This document shows, piece by piece, positions 28,561-36,598 of a stretch of 64,000 nucleotides of DNA. Where the stretch lies: assembly GCF_016860545.1 (NCBI RefSeq), contig NZ_BNEB01000006.1, forward strand, positions 186,001 to 250,000, read 5' to 3'. The notes beneath the pieces were generated by a model that was not told where the DNA came from, did not search any database, and was given only the letters and a program-made list of their open reading frames with translations. Position numbers and translations under genes: made by a program. This DNA is from Streptomyces asoensis. GTDB taxonomy: Bacteria > Actinomycetota > Actinomycetes > Streptomycetales > Streptomycetaceae. The first letter of the stretch is position 1. Every line of letters starts with the position of its first letter.

Positions 28561-29721
28561 TCAGGGTTTACGGTTCACCGTCGGCTGTTTGCGGGCGGGC
28601 GGGGCCGAGCGGCGCTGCGAGACGCGCACGGCGAGGCCCTGCCAGGCCTGCACGCTCGCCTGCGCGAGTTCCGCGACGAAGTCGAGGCAGTGGTCGGGCA
28701 GGTCGAGGACGAGACCGTCCTGCGCCTGCGGGTCGATGGCGGCCACCGCGAGGATGCTCAGCAGCAGCCGGCCGGACTGGTTGAAGCGCAGGGAGGGGTC
28801 GGTGCGCAGGGAGCGCAGCAGCGCCGTCGACCGGTCGAGTCCGCCCTGCTGCCCCGGCGGGGCGTGGTGCCCGGGCGGGGCGTGGTGTCCGGGCGGGGCG
28901 TGGTGTCCGGGCGGCGAGCCGTGCCCCGGCGGGGCGGCCTGGGCCGAGGGGGCGCTGCGCTCGCGCGGCGGTTCGGCGCCCGGTGCGGGCGCCGCGCGCC
29001 GCTGGGCGGGGATCACCGCCCGGCTCTCGCGCGCGAGCTGGTCGCGTACGTCGCGGACGGTGCCGGTGGAGACGCCGGCGACCGCGCTGACCGCGCGCAG
29101 GGAGGAGGCGGGTTCCCGCAGGAGCATCTCCTTGGCGCGCTCGCGCCCGGCGGCGGTGCTGACGGGCCGCACGCGGCCGTCCCGGCCGATCCTGGCCCGT
29201 CCCCCGGGACGTCCGAGCGCCTCGCGCAGGGCGGCGATCGTCTTGGGCGACAGTCCGACGGCGGACGCTATCGCGCGGTTGGACCAGTCCTCCTGCTCGC
29301 ACAGGATGCGGGTGCCGGCCGCCTTGCGGTCGGCCAGCGACAGCGGCAGTCCGTGGCGCACGTTCAGCCGCACCGCCAGGACGAAGGCGCTCGCGTCGTC
29401 GCCGTCGAACCAGCGGGCCCGGACGGCCGGCTCGCCCCGCAGCCGGGCCGCGCGCACCCGGTGCACGCCGTCGACCACCCGGTTGGTGCCGCGCTGCACG
29501 ATGATCGGCGGCAGGTCGGCCTGCGATTCGGCCAGGACCCGTATGTGCTCGCCGTTCTCCCCCGCGGAGCGCGGCGAGTGCGACAGGTCCAGCTCCGCGA
29601 CCGGCACCCATTCGACGTCCGCGCCGGCACCGGGACCGGTGTAGCGCGCCTCGGGGTCCTCGCGTTCCGGTGGGTGCACGCGCGCGTCCCGCCGCCGGAG
29701 CACTGCTTCGCTGTTCGTCAC
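28561..29721 (-). CDS. StrR-like ParB-domain transcriptional activator
   Basis: 386 residues from GTG 29721 (GAGGAG nine bases before). The N-terminus is the ParB-like domain of the StrR/NovG group: VEWVPVAELDLSHSPRSAGE, PPIIVQRGTNRVVDGVHRVR, and LAVRLNVRHGLPLSLADRKA (each in part). Helix-turn-helix at WSNRAIASAVGLSPKTIAALR (in part, about residue 147). A Pro/Gly/His linker with PPGHHA repeats (about 268-295) precedes a conserved-looking C-terminal domain. StrR-type proteins are pathway-specific activators of antibiotic genes. A receptor box 82-99 bases upstream places it under hormone control. Confidence 0.9.
   Translation of the reverse strand: MTNSEAVLRRRDARVHPPEREDPEARYTGPGAGADVEWVPVAELDLSHSPRSAGENGEHIRVLAESQADLPPIIVQRGTNRVVDGVHRVRAARLRGEPAVRARWFDGDDASAFVLAVRLNVRHGLPLSLADRKAAGTRILCEQEDWSNRAIASAVGLSPKTIAALREALGRPGGRARIGRDGRVRPVSTAAGRERAKEMLLREPASSLRAVSAVAGVSTGTVRDVRDQLARESRAVIPAQRRAAPAPGAEPPRERSAPSAQAAPPGHGSPPGHHAPPGHHAPPGHHAPPGQQGGLDRSTALLRSLRTDPSLRFNQSGRLLLSILAVAAIDPQAQDGLVLDLPDHCLDFVAELAQASVQAWQGLAVRVSQRRSAPPARKQPTVNRKP
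28850..28932. repeat. 18-bp tandem repeats inside the StrR-like gene
   Basis: Near-identical copies of an 18-base unit (GGGGCGTGGTGTCCGGGC on the plus strand) encode PPGHHA repeated three times, flanked by PPGHGS and PPGQQG variants. They form the linker between DNA-binding and C-terminal domains. Copy number may vary between strains. Confidence 0.8.
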
Positions 29722-29802
29722 GTTCGACCACTCCTCAGCCGCACCGCCGCTCTCGGTCAGGGGCCCGGAGTCTGTGCGCACTCCGGCCGACCCGTCATAA
29801 GA

Positions 29803-29820
29803 ATACCTACGACAAGGTAT
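29803..29820. promoter_or_regulatory. Gamma-butyrolactone-receptor box 3 (strR-like gene)
   Basis: ATACCTACGACAAGGTAT, perfect ATACCT/AGGTAT arms, extended to seven bases by flanking A and T. It lies 82-99 bases upstream of the StrR-like GTG. Receptor binding here would hold the pathway activator off until the signal accumulates. Confidence 0.8.
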
Positions 29821-29850
29821 TTTTTTGCAACCGTGCGGCGGCATCCGATC

Positions 29851-29886
29851 CGGTGTGCAACCGGGGATTTCCCCGCTTGCACACCG
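29851..29886. promoter_or_regulatory. Long GTGCAA/TTGCAC palindrome upstream of the strR-like gene
   Basis: CGGTGTGCAA (29851-29860) and TTGCACACCG (29877-29886) form perfect 10-base arms around a second inner inverted repeat CGGGG/CCCCG. It shares the GTGCAA half-site with the 7475-7503 palindrome but its spacing is one base shorter. It may be an autoregulatory site of the StrR-like protein, or a terminator-like hairpin. Confidence 0.45.
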
Positions 29887-30253
29887 GCCGGCCACACCGC
29901 CGGACCGCGGGCACCCCACCGAGGAAGACCCGGCCCCACCGCAAGAGCGCAGGCCACCACCGGGGCGGACCCCTCTCCGGGTGGGGAAGGGACGCACCGG
30001 GCACCGGGGGGCCGCGGCGGGACCGCACCGAAGGCCGGACCTCACCGCCGCCCCGAAACGGGCCGCGCCGGAGAAACCGGAGGGACTGGAGGGGCCGCGG
30101 GGGCGGAGGGACGGACCGGCCGGAAGGGTCCTGGGGTCGGAGGGTCGGAAGGCCCTGGGGGCGGAGGGCTGGACGGGTCGGAGGGCGGAGGGTCAGAGGG
30201 GCCGCGCCGGGATCCCCGGCGATCGGCACGGTTGCGAACCGGCTGCCGGCGAC

Positions 30254-30300
30254 GACAGGCGACAGGCGACAGGCGACAGGCGACAGGCGACAGGCGACAG
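30254..30300. repeat. Heptamer microsatellite (GACAGGC)n
   Basis: Six full and one partial copies of GACAGGC in perfect tandem in a non-coding region, about 360 bases upstream of the carboxylic acid reductase start. A unit of seven makes any frame crossing it change with copy number. Confidence 0.9.
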
Positions 30301-30380
30301 CAGCTCTCTCCCCCGGCGGCGGGGATCCCGTCGGCGCCGGCTCTCCGCCCCGCCGCACTGCACTGCACCGCACCCCGCCG

Positions 30381-30425
30381 CACCGCACCGCACCGCACCG
30401 CACCGCACCGCACCGCACCGCACCG
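30381..30425. repeat. Pentamer microsatellite (CACCG)9
   Basis: Nine perfect tandem copies of CACCG, preceded by degenerate copies from about 30358. It is non-coding, about 235 bases before the carboxylic acid reductase start. Confidence 0.92.
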
Positions 30426-30659
30426 GCCGTCCTCCCCGTGACACCGGTCTCCAATCCCGTCGGCGACTTATCAGCCCGCCTCTCCCCCACCGCGTCCCAG
30501 GAATCTGGTGTGTATTTCTTTTCGCGCGGTAAGCTGACCGCGCCTTGGCTGCCGGGGCCCTCTTTTTCCCGTGCGCCGGCCCGGCCCGTGCGGGCCTTCT
30601 TCGGCTTTCGGCCGGGCTCATGTGCCGGAAAGAATTCGCGGTCACAGAAAGGCGTGGTC

Positions 30660-33600
30660 ATGGGTAATGATTCACCGGGCATCACCGCGCGCGCTTCCGT
30701 GGGGAAAAGCCGGAAGCAGCGCATCGCCGAGTTGTTCCGGGCCGAGCCCGGGCTCGCCGCCTGCATGCCGGTGGCCGGCGTCTTCGAGGAGGGCGGCGGA
30801 CACGGGCTACGGCTGTCCGAGATCGTCAGGCGGACCCTCGCGGCGTACGCCGACCGCCCCGCGCTCGGCGAGCGGGCCCGGCAGTACGTCAGCGTGGACG
30901 GCCGGGTCACCGTACGGCTGCTGCCCCGGTTCGACACCCTCTCCTACGGCGAGCTGTGGGCGCGGCTGGGCGCGGTCGCCGCCGACTGGTACCACCACCG
31001 GCAACACCCTGTGCGCGAGGGCGACTTCGTCGCGGTCCTGGGCTTCGCCGGTATCGACTACACCACGGTGGACCTGGCCTGCGCCCAGGTCGGGGCGGTG
31101 GCCGTGCCCCTGCACACCAACGCCTCGGTCGGCCACATCCGCCACCTGGTGGCGGAGGCCGCCCCGCGGGTCTTCGCCACCAGCACCGACCGGCTGGCGA
31201 CCGTGCTCGAGGCGCTGGCCGGGCAGAGCAGCAGCGTGCGCCGGATCCTCGTCTTCGACCACCACCCCGAACTCGCCGAGCACCGCGAGGCGTTGGAGGC
31301 CGCCGGCCGGCTGCTGGCCACGACGGGCGCGCCGATGTCGCTGGAGGTGCTGTCCGACGTCGTGGGCCGGGCCGGCTCGCTGCCGCCGGTGCCCGAACTG
31401 CCGCCGGACCCCGGCGCCGGCGACGCGCTGTCCGCGCTGATCTACACCTCCGGCAGCACCGGCACGCCCAAGGGCGTGATGTACCCGGAGTCGACGGTGT
31501 CCCTCATGTGGCGCCCGCCCGCGGGAGCGGACAACCAGTACCCGCTGATCACGGCCAACTTCCTGCCGCAGAGCCATCTGGTCGCCAGGCGGCTGGTGAT
31601 CAAGACGCTGGCCACCGGCGGCACCGCGCACTTCGTGGCCGCCGCCGACCTGTCGACCCTCCTGGACGACCTGGCGCTGATCCGGCCGACGGAGATCGCC
31701 ATGGTGCCGCGGGTGTGCGAGCTGCTCTTCGAGAGCTACCACGCGCAGCTGAACCGGCGGGCGGCGCACGGCACGCCGGGCGAGGACGATCACGCCGAGG
31801 TGATCGCGCACCTGCGTGACCATGTGCTGGGCGGGCGGGTCGTCCACGCTCCGTGCGGATCCGCGCCGCTCGCGCCGGAGCTGTCCGCGTTCCTGCGTGA
31901 CGCCCTGGACGTGCCGCTCCTGGACAGCTACGGCACGACCGAGACCGGTCTGGTCATGCTGGACCACCGGGTGCAGAGCCCGCCGGTGCTGGACTACAAG
32001 CTCGTGGACGTGCCCGAACTGGGCTACTCCGGAGCCGACTTGCCCCACCCGCGCGGTGAACTGCTGGTGCGGACCGCGCTGATCACCCCCGGCTACTACC
32101 GGCGCCCCGAGGACACCGCCGAGGTGTTCGACGGGGACGGCTACTACCGTACCGGCGACATCATGGCCGAGACGGCGCCCGGCGAACTGGTCTACGTCGA
32201 CCGGCGCAAGAACGTGCTCAAGCTCTCCCAGGGGGAGTTCGTGGCGCTGTCGAAGGTGGAGGCGGCGCTCGTCGCCGCCCCGCCGGTGCGGCAGGTCTTC
32301 GTGTACGGCAACAGCTCGCGCTCCTATCTGCTCGCCGTGGTGGTGCCGACGCCGGAGGCGATCGCGCAGGCCCGTGACGAGGAGTCGCTGAAGGCGGCGC
32401 TGGACCGGTCGCTGAAGAGCGTCGCCGAGCAGGCGGGGCTGGCGCCGTACGAGGTGCCGCGCGACCTGATCGTCGAGACGGTGCCGTTCAGCCAGGCCAA
32501 CGGCCTGCTGACCGACTCGACCAAGCAGCTGCGCCCGCGGCTGAAGGAGCGCTACGGCGAACGGCTCGAGCAGCGTTACGCCGAGCTCGCCGAGGGGCAG
32601 GCCGCTCAGCTGCGCGCGGTGGTGCGCGAGCAGCGCGGGCGGCCGGTGGCCGAGACGGTCGCCCGCGCCGCGCGGGCGCTGCTGTCGGGGCTGGACGCCG
32701 AGCCGGATCCGCAGCGGCGTTTCACCGAGCTGGGCGGGGACTCGCTGTCGGCGCTGTCCTTCACCGGCCTGCTGCGGGAGATCTTCGGTGTGGAGGTCCC
32801 GGTGGGCACCCTGCTGGGGCCGGCCAACAGTCTGGGCGAGATCGCGGACCGCGTGGAGCGGCTGCGCGCCGGGGGCGGGCGGCGGGCCACCTTCGCCTCC
32901 GTCCACGGCGCGGACGCCACCTCGGTGCGGGCCGGCGACCTGACGCTGGAGAAGTTCATCGACCCGGCGACGCTCACCGCGAGCCGTGCGCTGCCCGGGC
33001 CGGCCGGCGAGCCGCGCACGGTGCTGCTCACCGGCGCCAACGGCTACCTCGGCCGGCTGCTGTGCCTGGAGTGGCTGGAGCGGCTGGCGCCGGTGGGCGG
33101 CACGCTGGTCTGCCTGGTGCGTGCCGCCGACGACCGGGCCGCCCGGCGGCGTCTGGAGGAGGCCCTGGACAGCGGGGACACCGCGCTCAAGAGCCGCTTC
33201 GCCGAGCTGGCCGCGGGCGGCGCGCTGCGCGTGCTGGCCGGTGACGTCGGCGCGGCGCGGCTGGGCCTGGGCGAGCGGGACTGGCGGGAGCTGACCGCCG
33301 CGGTGGACCTGATCGTGCATCCGGCGGCGCTGGTCAACCACGTGCTGCCCTACCGGGAGTTGTTCGAACCCAATGTGGCCGGGACCGCCGAGGTGGTGCG
33401 GGCCGCCCTGACCACCCGGCTGAAGCCGGTGGCGTACGTGTCCACCGTGGCGCTGGCGGCGCACGGCGCGGCCGCGGCCGACGAGGACGGCGACATCAGG
33501 GCCGGCGATGCGGAGCGTGCGCTCGACGACCGGCACGCGGGCGGTTACGCCACCAGCAAGTGGGCGGGCGAGGTGCTGCTGCGCGAGGCCCACGACCTGT

Positions 33601-34208
33601 GCGGGCTGCCGGTGACCGTGTTCCGCTCCGGCATGATCCTTGCGCACGCCCGCTACGCCGGGCAGCTCAACGTGCCGGACGCCTTCACCCGCCTGCTGCT
33701 GAGCCTGGCGGCCACGGGGCTCGCGCCCGGCTCGTTCTACGACGGCGGCACGCGGGACGGCGGGCGGCCGCGGGCGCACTACGACGGGCTGCCGGGCGAC
33801 TTCGTCGCCGCCGCGGTGGCCGCGCTGGGCTTTCGCAGCGCCGGGTTCCGGACGTTCAACGTGGTCAACCCGCACGACGACGGCGTCTCGCTGGACACCG
33901 TCGTCGACTGGCTGGCCGACAGCGGGATCGCGGTGCGCCGGGTCGGCGGCCACCAGGAGTGGCTGGAGCGGTTCGAGGCCGCGCTGCGCGCGCTGCCGGC
34001 GGCGCAGCGGTCGTCCTCCCTGCTGCCGCTGATGGCCGCCTGGCGTCGGCCGCTCGTCGCGCGCACGACGTCGGCGCTGCCCGCCGAGCGGTTCCGCGAG
34101 GCGGTGCGGGCCGCCGGGATCGGTGCCGAGCGGGACATCCCGCACCTGTCGCGGCAGCTGATCGAGAAGTACGTGGCGGACCTGCGGCACCTGGGCCTGA
34201 TCGCGTAA
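30660..34208 (+). CDS. Carboxylic acid reductase (adenylation-PCP-thioester reductase)
   Basis: 1182 residues, the usual CAR length, from ATG 30660 (GAAAGG upstream). Adenylation domain: YTSGSTGTPKGVMYP (about residue 260), YGTTETG, YYRTGD and the KNVLKLSQGEF hinge. PCP: LGGDSLSAL with the phosphopantetheine serine at 695. Reductase domain: LLTGANGYLGRLL (about 785) and YATSKWAGE with the catalytic Tyr/Lys. It reduces an acid to an aldehyde with ATP and NADPH. In grixazone, GriC/GriD reduce 3,4-AHBA to the aldehyde, so the same or a related acid is the likely substrate. A PPTase must come from elsewhere. Confidence 0.95.
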   Translation: MGNDSPGITARASVGKSRKQRIAELFRAEPGLAACMPVAGVFEEGGGHGLRLSEIVRRTLAAYADRPALGERARQYVSVDGRVTVRLLPRFDTLSYGELWARLGAVAADWYHHRQHPVREGDFVAVLGFAGIDYTTVDLACAQVGAVAVPLHTNASVGHIRHLVAEAAPRVFATSTDRLATVLEALAGQSSSVRRILVFDHHPELAEHREALEAAGRLLATTGAPMSLEVLSDVVGRAGSLPPVPELPPDPGAGDALSALIYTSGSTGTPKGVMYPESTVSLMWRPPAGADNQYPLITANFLPQSHLVARRLVIKTLATGGTAHFVAAADLSTLLDDLALIRPTEIAMVPRVCELLFESYHAQLNRRAAHGTPGEDDHAEVIAHLRDHVLGGRVVHAPCGSAPLAPELSAFLRDALDVPLLDSYGTTETGLVMLDHRVQSPPVLDYKLVDVPELGYSGADLPHPRGELLVRTALITPGYYRRPEDTAEVFDGDGYYRTGDIMAETAPGELVYVDRRKNVLKLSQGEFVALSKVEAALVAAPPVRQVFVYGNSSRSYLLAVVVPTPEAIAQARDEESLKAALDRSLKSVAEQAGLAPYEVPRDLIVETVPFSQANGLLTDSTKQLRPRLKERYGERLEQRYAELAEGQAAQLRAVVREQRGRPVAETVARAARALLSGLDAEPDPQRRFTELGGDSLSALSFTGLLREIFGVEVPVGTLLGPANSLGEIADRVERLRAGGGRRATFASVHGADATSVRAGDLTLEKFIDPATLTASRALPGPAGEPRTVLLTGANGYLGRLLCLEWLERLAPVGGTLVCLVRAADDRAARRRLEEALDSGDTALKSRFAELAAGGALRVLAGDVGAARLGLGERDWRELTAAVDLIVHPAALVNHVLPYRELFEPNVAGTAEVVRAALTTRLKPVAYVSTVALAAHGAAAADEDGDIRAGDAERALDDRHAGGYATSKWAGEVLLREAHDLCGLPVTVFRSGMILAHARYAGQLNVPDAFTRLLLSLAATGLAPGSFYDGGTRDGGRPRAHYDGLPGDFVAAAVAALGFRSAGFRTFNVVNPHDDGVSLDTVVDWLADSGIAVRRVGGHQEWLERFEAALRALPAAQRSSSLLPLMAAWRRPLVARTTSALPAERFREAVRAAGIGAERDIPHLSRQLIEKYVADLRHLGLIA

Positions 34209-34734
34209 CAGTCGTGCCCGTCAGGGGACATGACGGCACGTCATGTCGCCAGTGCCCCTTCCGTGCCGCATCCGAGCCGCTCCCGGGGCGGGCGCGGCGG
34301 CGGCACCGCGCGGGAGCGGCCCCGGAGCGGCGCGGGAGCCGGTGCGGCACGGGAGGTGGAGCCGGAGCCGGTCCCGGTGCGGCCCGGCCTCCGGGAAGGG
34401 AGGCCGGGCGCCCGCGGGTGCGCCGCGCCGAGTGCGTCGGCGCGGCCCGCGGGCGGTCACCGCCGCCCCGGAGCGCGCGGCCCCCGGGGTGCGTCAGCGG
34501 TACCCCGCGAACGTGCCGGGACCCGCCGTGGGCAGGGCGCTTGCCGTCGGGGCGGGCACCGGCACCGGACCGTTGCGCACCCGTCTCGGCCGCGCCCGCC
34601 GGGCGGTCGGGGCGTGGCAGGATATCGCCGCGCGGCCCGGGACACCTGGATAAGATCACGTCAACACGTGCGGCGGCCCGCCGTCCGTAAAACATACCTT
34701 TTCAAAGGTTTTATTCGGGGGGTGGAGGCTCGGC
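34209..34734. other. Gap between CAR and the TetR gene
   Basis: 526 bases with no convincing gene. Just after the CAR stop is a perfect 9-bp palindrome (GACATGACG at 34227-34235, GCA, CGTCATGTC at 34239-34247), which may be a terminator or operator. The rest is GC-rich low complexity with GGGAGCGGC and GGAGCCGG repeats, ending in the receptor box at 34694-34711. Confidence 0.6.
34694..34711. promoter_or_regulatory. Gamma-butyrolactone-receptor box 4 (TetR gene 1)
   Basis: ATACCTTTTCAAAGGTTT, one mismatch from the pattern. It ends 24 bases before the TetR start at 34735, where bound repressor would block initiation, so the gene is probably autoregulated or cross-regulated by the second receptor. 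Confidence 0.75.
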
Positions 34735-35340
34735 ATGGTCCAGCAACGCGCAGTGCGTACCCGCGAGCAGGTGCTCGACGCCGCGGCGGAGGAGTTCGCC
34801 GCCCACGGCTACACGGGCACGACACTGCTCGACGTGATCCAGCGCACCGGCATGACCAAGGGCGCGCTGTACGGGCACTTCTCCTCCAAGGAGGAACTGG
34901 CGACGGCGCTGATCGAGGAGGCCGGGGGTGAGCTGAGCACACGCGCGGCGCGGGCCGCCGAGGCGGACGCGGCGGCGGTGTGCGCGCTGCGCGAGACCGT
35001 GCTCGGGCTGGCCCGGCACCTGCGCGAGGACACGCGGGCCCGGTCCGCGCTGCGGCTCGCCGTGGAGAGCCCTCATCTGGACCGGCACGACCTCGGGCTG
35101 GTGCAGCGGATCTGTCTGCCGCTGACCCGTGCCGTGACGCAGGCCCAGGGCGGCGACGGGAGCACCGGCGGGCATCCCCCGCAGGCCGTGGCCCGGTTGC
35201 TGGTGGCGGTCTTCTTCGGGGTGCCCCACCCCGTGCCGCGTGACGACGCCGACGCGGCACGGCAGTTCGACGACCTGTGGGCGGCCCTGTCCGGCCCGGC
35301 GAAGAAGCCGCGGCCCGGCGCGTGTCCGCGGGAGCAGTGA
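34735..35340 (+). CDS. ArpA/ScbR-family TetR regulator (receptor or pseudo-receptor)
   Basis: 201 residues, ATG 34735 with GTGGAGG. The N-terminal helix-turn-helix (RTREQVLDAAAEEFAAHGY, then GMTKGALYGHFSSKEELATAL, quoted in parts) matches the gamma-butyrolactone receptor group. The C-terminal domain is shorter and more divergent than that of the other receptor at 39356, and it lies apart from afsA. It could therefore be a pseudo-receptor of the ScbR2 type that senses antibiotics rather than the hormone. That distinction needs the ligand pocket compared. Confidence 0.85.
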   Translation: MVQQRAVRTREQVLDAAAEEFAAHGYTGTTLLDVIQRTGMTKGALYGHFSSKEELATALIEEAGGELSTRAARAAEADAAAVCALRETVLGLARHLREDTRARSALRLAVESPHLDRHDLGLVQRICLPLTRAVTQAQGGDGSTGGHPPQAVARLLVAVFFGVPHPVPRDDADAARQFDDLWAALSGPAKKPRPGACPREQ

Positions 35341-35359
35341 CATCGGCATCTACGGAGAC

Positions 35360-35709
35360 CTACCCCCAGCGGCGTCCTGCCCACCATCCGTCGTCGGGTG
35401 AAGCGAAGGGGTCGGGCCAGGTCTGGGCGATGTAGAGGTCGTCGAGCGGTTGCACCGGAGAGCGCAGTCACGCGCGGCCTTCGGCGGGAGGGCGTGCATG
35501 GCCGCTTCCAGGACTGCGCGGTCTTCGGTCGTGTGGAAGGGGTCGCGCCAAGGGCAGCCGCAGCCGCCGGAGAGCGCACGGCCGGGACGGTGGGCCGTGC
35601 GTGACCGCTGCCGCAAGGCCTGCGCCACCGCCCCGGGCCAGAGCCGGCCGTGTTCGAGGCGGGAGACCGCTCCGGCAAGCCTGCCCGAGCCCCGCGGAAG
35701 ACCGGGCAC
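35360..35709 (-). pseudogene. Frameshifted hypothetical gene
   Basis: The minus-strand frame from about 35709 reads SRTAHRPGRALSGGCGCPW, then DPFHTTEDRAVLEAAMHALP and KAARD, a pattern I associate with a common Streptomyces hypothetical protein. Just after KAARD (near 35470) it slips. The sensible continuation VQPLDDLYIAQTWPDPFASP, then DDGWWAGRRWG and stop (35360-35362), is in another frame. A one- or two-base indel has therefore broken it. Function unknown; probably a decayed leftover unrelated to the cluster. Confidence 0.6.
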
Positions 35710-35854
35710 CAGTGTCTCGGGGGGCCGCCGCCTGCGGTGACGGCCGAAAGCGCGACCCGTGACGGCCGATTACGCGGCATCGTCCTTTCGGAGTGCGTTG
35801 TCCACGGGGCCGGCATGCCGGTTCCGGGGGCGGCTGCGCGCCCCCGGAACATGC

Positions 35855-36598
35855 TCAGGCGTCCACCCGGCGGGCCTCTGCGGCGCCTCGCGTGACGGGC
35901 GGGAGGAGGGCGGGGACGTCGCGTGCGGCGTGGGGGTCCAGGACCCGCGCCCGGGGCAGACGCGCCGTCAGTTCCGCCGAGCCGCCCACGATGACGGGGT
36001 GGCCCACCTCCGCCAGCATCGGCAGGTCGGAGAGGTGGTCCCCGTACGCGTAGCAGCGCGCCGCCTCCACGTCCGGACGGCGCCGCAGCGCGTCGCGGAC
36101 CGCCGCGCGCTTGGCCTCTCCGATGCAGGGCTCGCCCACGAGCCGCCCGGTCAGCACCCCGTCACGGGTGCCGGGCACCGAGCACAGCAGGCGTGTGGCC
36201 CCCACTTCGGCGGCGATCGGCGCCAGGACCGCGGGGAACGAGCCGGACACCAGGATCACGGTGTCCCCCGCGTCGCGGTGCAGTTGCAGCGCCCGGCGGG
36301 TGGCGGCGAGGTAGAAGCCGGGGTCCCGGGAGCGCTCGGCGTACCAGGCCTGGGCCAGCTCGGCGACCCGGGCGGCGGGCTCGCCCGCCCAGGCGCGGTA
36401 GTACCGGCGGTTCATGGCCTCGCGGGGAGCGCCGGCCGAGGTGCGGCGCGCCAGGTCTCCCCGGACGTCCGCCGCGAGGCGGGCGCCCCGTGGTCCGCGG
36501 GTGCCGCGGAAGTAGTAGGCGAGGAAGTCGAACATCGACTTCACCGCGGTGAGCGTCTCGTCGACGTCGCTGAACACCAGGCGGGACGGTCGGCTCAC
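35855..36598 (-). CDS. HAD-IB (SerB-like) phosphatase, likely in signal biosynthesis
   Basis: 247 residues, GTG 36598 overlapping the upstream gene's stop. HAD motif I FSDVDETLT (residues 9-17), motif II LVSGS (about 116), motif III and IV in AKRAAV and YGDHLSDLPML (about 191). Phosphomonoesterase. In gamma-butyrolactone, furan and butenolide pathways, the AfsA-type product is a phosphate ester, and HAD phosphatases such as MmfP remove it. Coupling to the acyl-CoA-dehydrogenase-like gene and closeness to afsA support that role here. Confidence 0.88.
   Translation of the reverse strand: MSRPSRLVFSDVDETLTAVKSMFDFLAYYFRGTRGPRGARLAADVRGDLARRTSAGAPREAMNRRYYRAWAGEPAARVAELAQAWYAERSRDPGFYLAATRRALQLHRDAGDTVILVSGSFPAVLAPIAAEVGATRLLCSVPGTRDGVLTGRLVGEPCIGEAKRAAVRDALRRRPDVEAARCYAYGDHLSDLPMLAEVGHPVIVGGSAELTARLPRARVLDPHAARDVPALLPPVTRGAAEARRVDA

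Larger units (their letters stand above)
29722..30659. other. Control region between strR-like gene and CAR, repeat-rich
   Basis: 938 bases with no credible gene. It holds a receptor box (29803-29820), a GTGCAA/TTGCAC palindrome (29851-29886), GGAGGG-rich stretches (30060-30200), a 7-base repeat array (30254-30300), a 5-base repeat array (30381-30425), and a GCGCGGT-N6-ACCGCGC palindrome (30524-30543) before the carboxylic acid reductase. Reading frames crossing it are low-complexity and differ on every strand. Confidence 0.6.

Noticed and set aside
30254..30425. CRISPR-like array
   Set aside because: The units are contiguous 7- and 5-base repeats without spacers.
29722..30659. Long plus- and minus-strand frames across the CAR promoter region
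   Set aside because: They are built from simple repeats, change with repeat number and lack ribosome sites.
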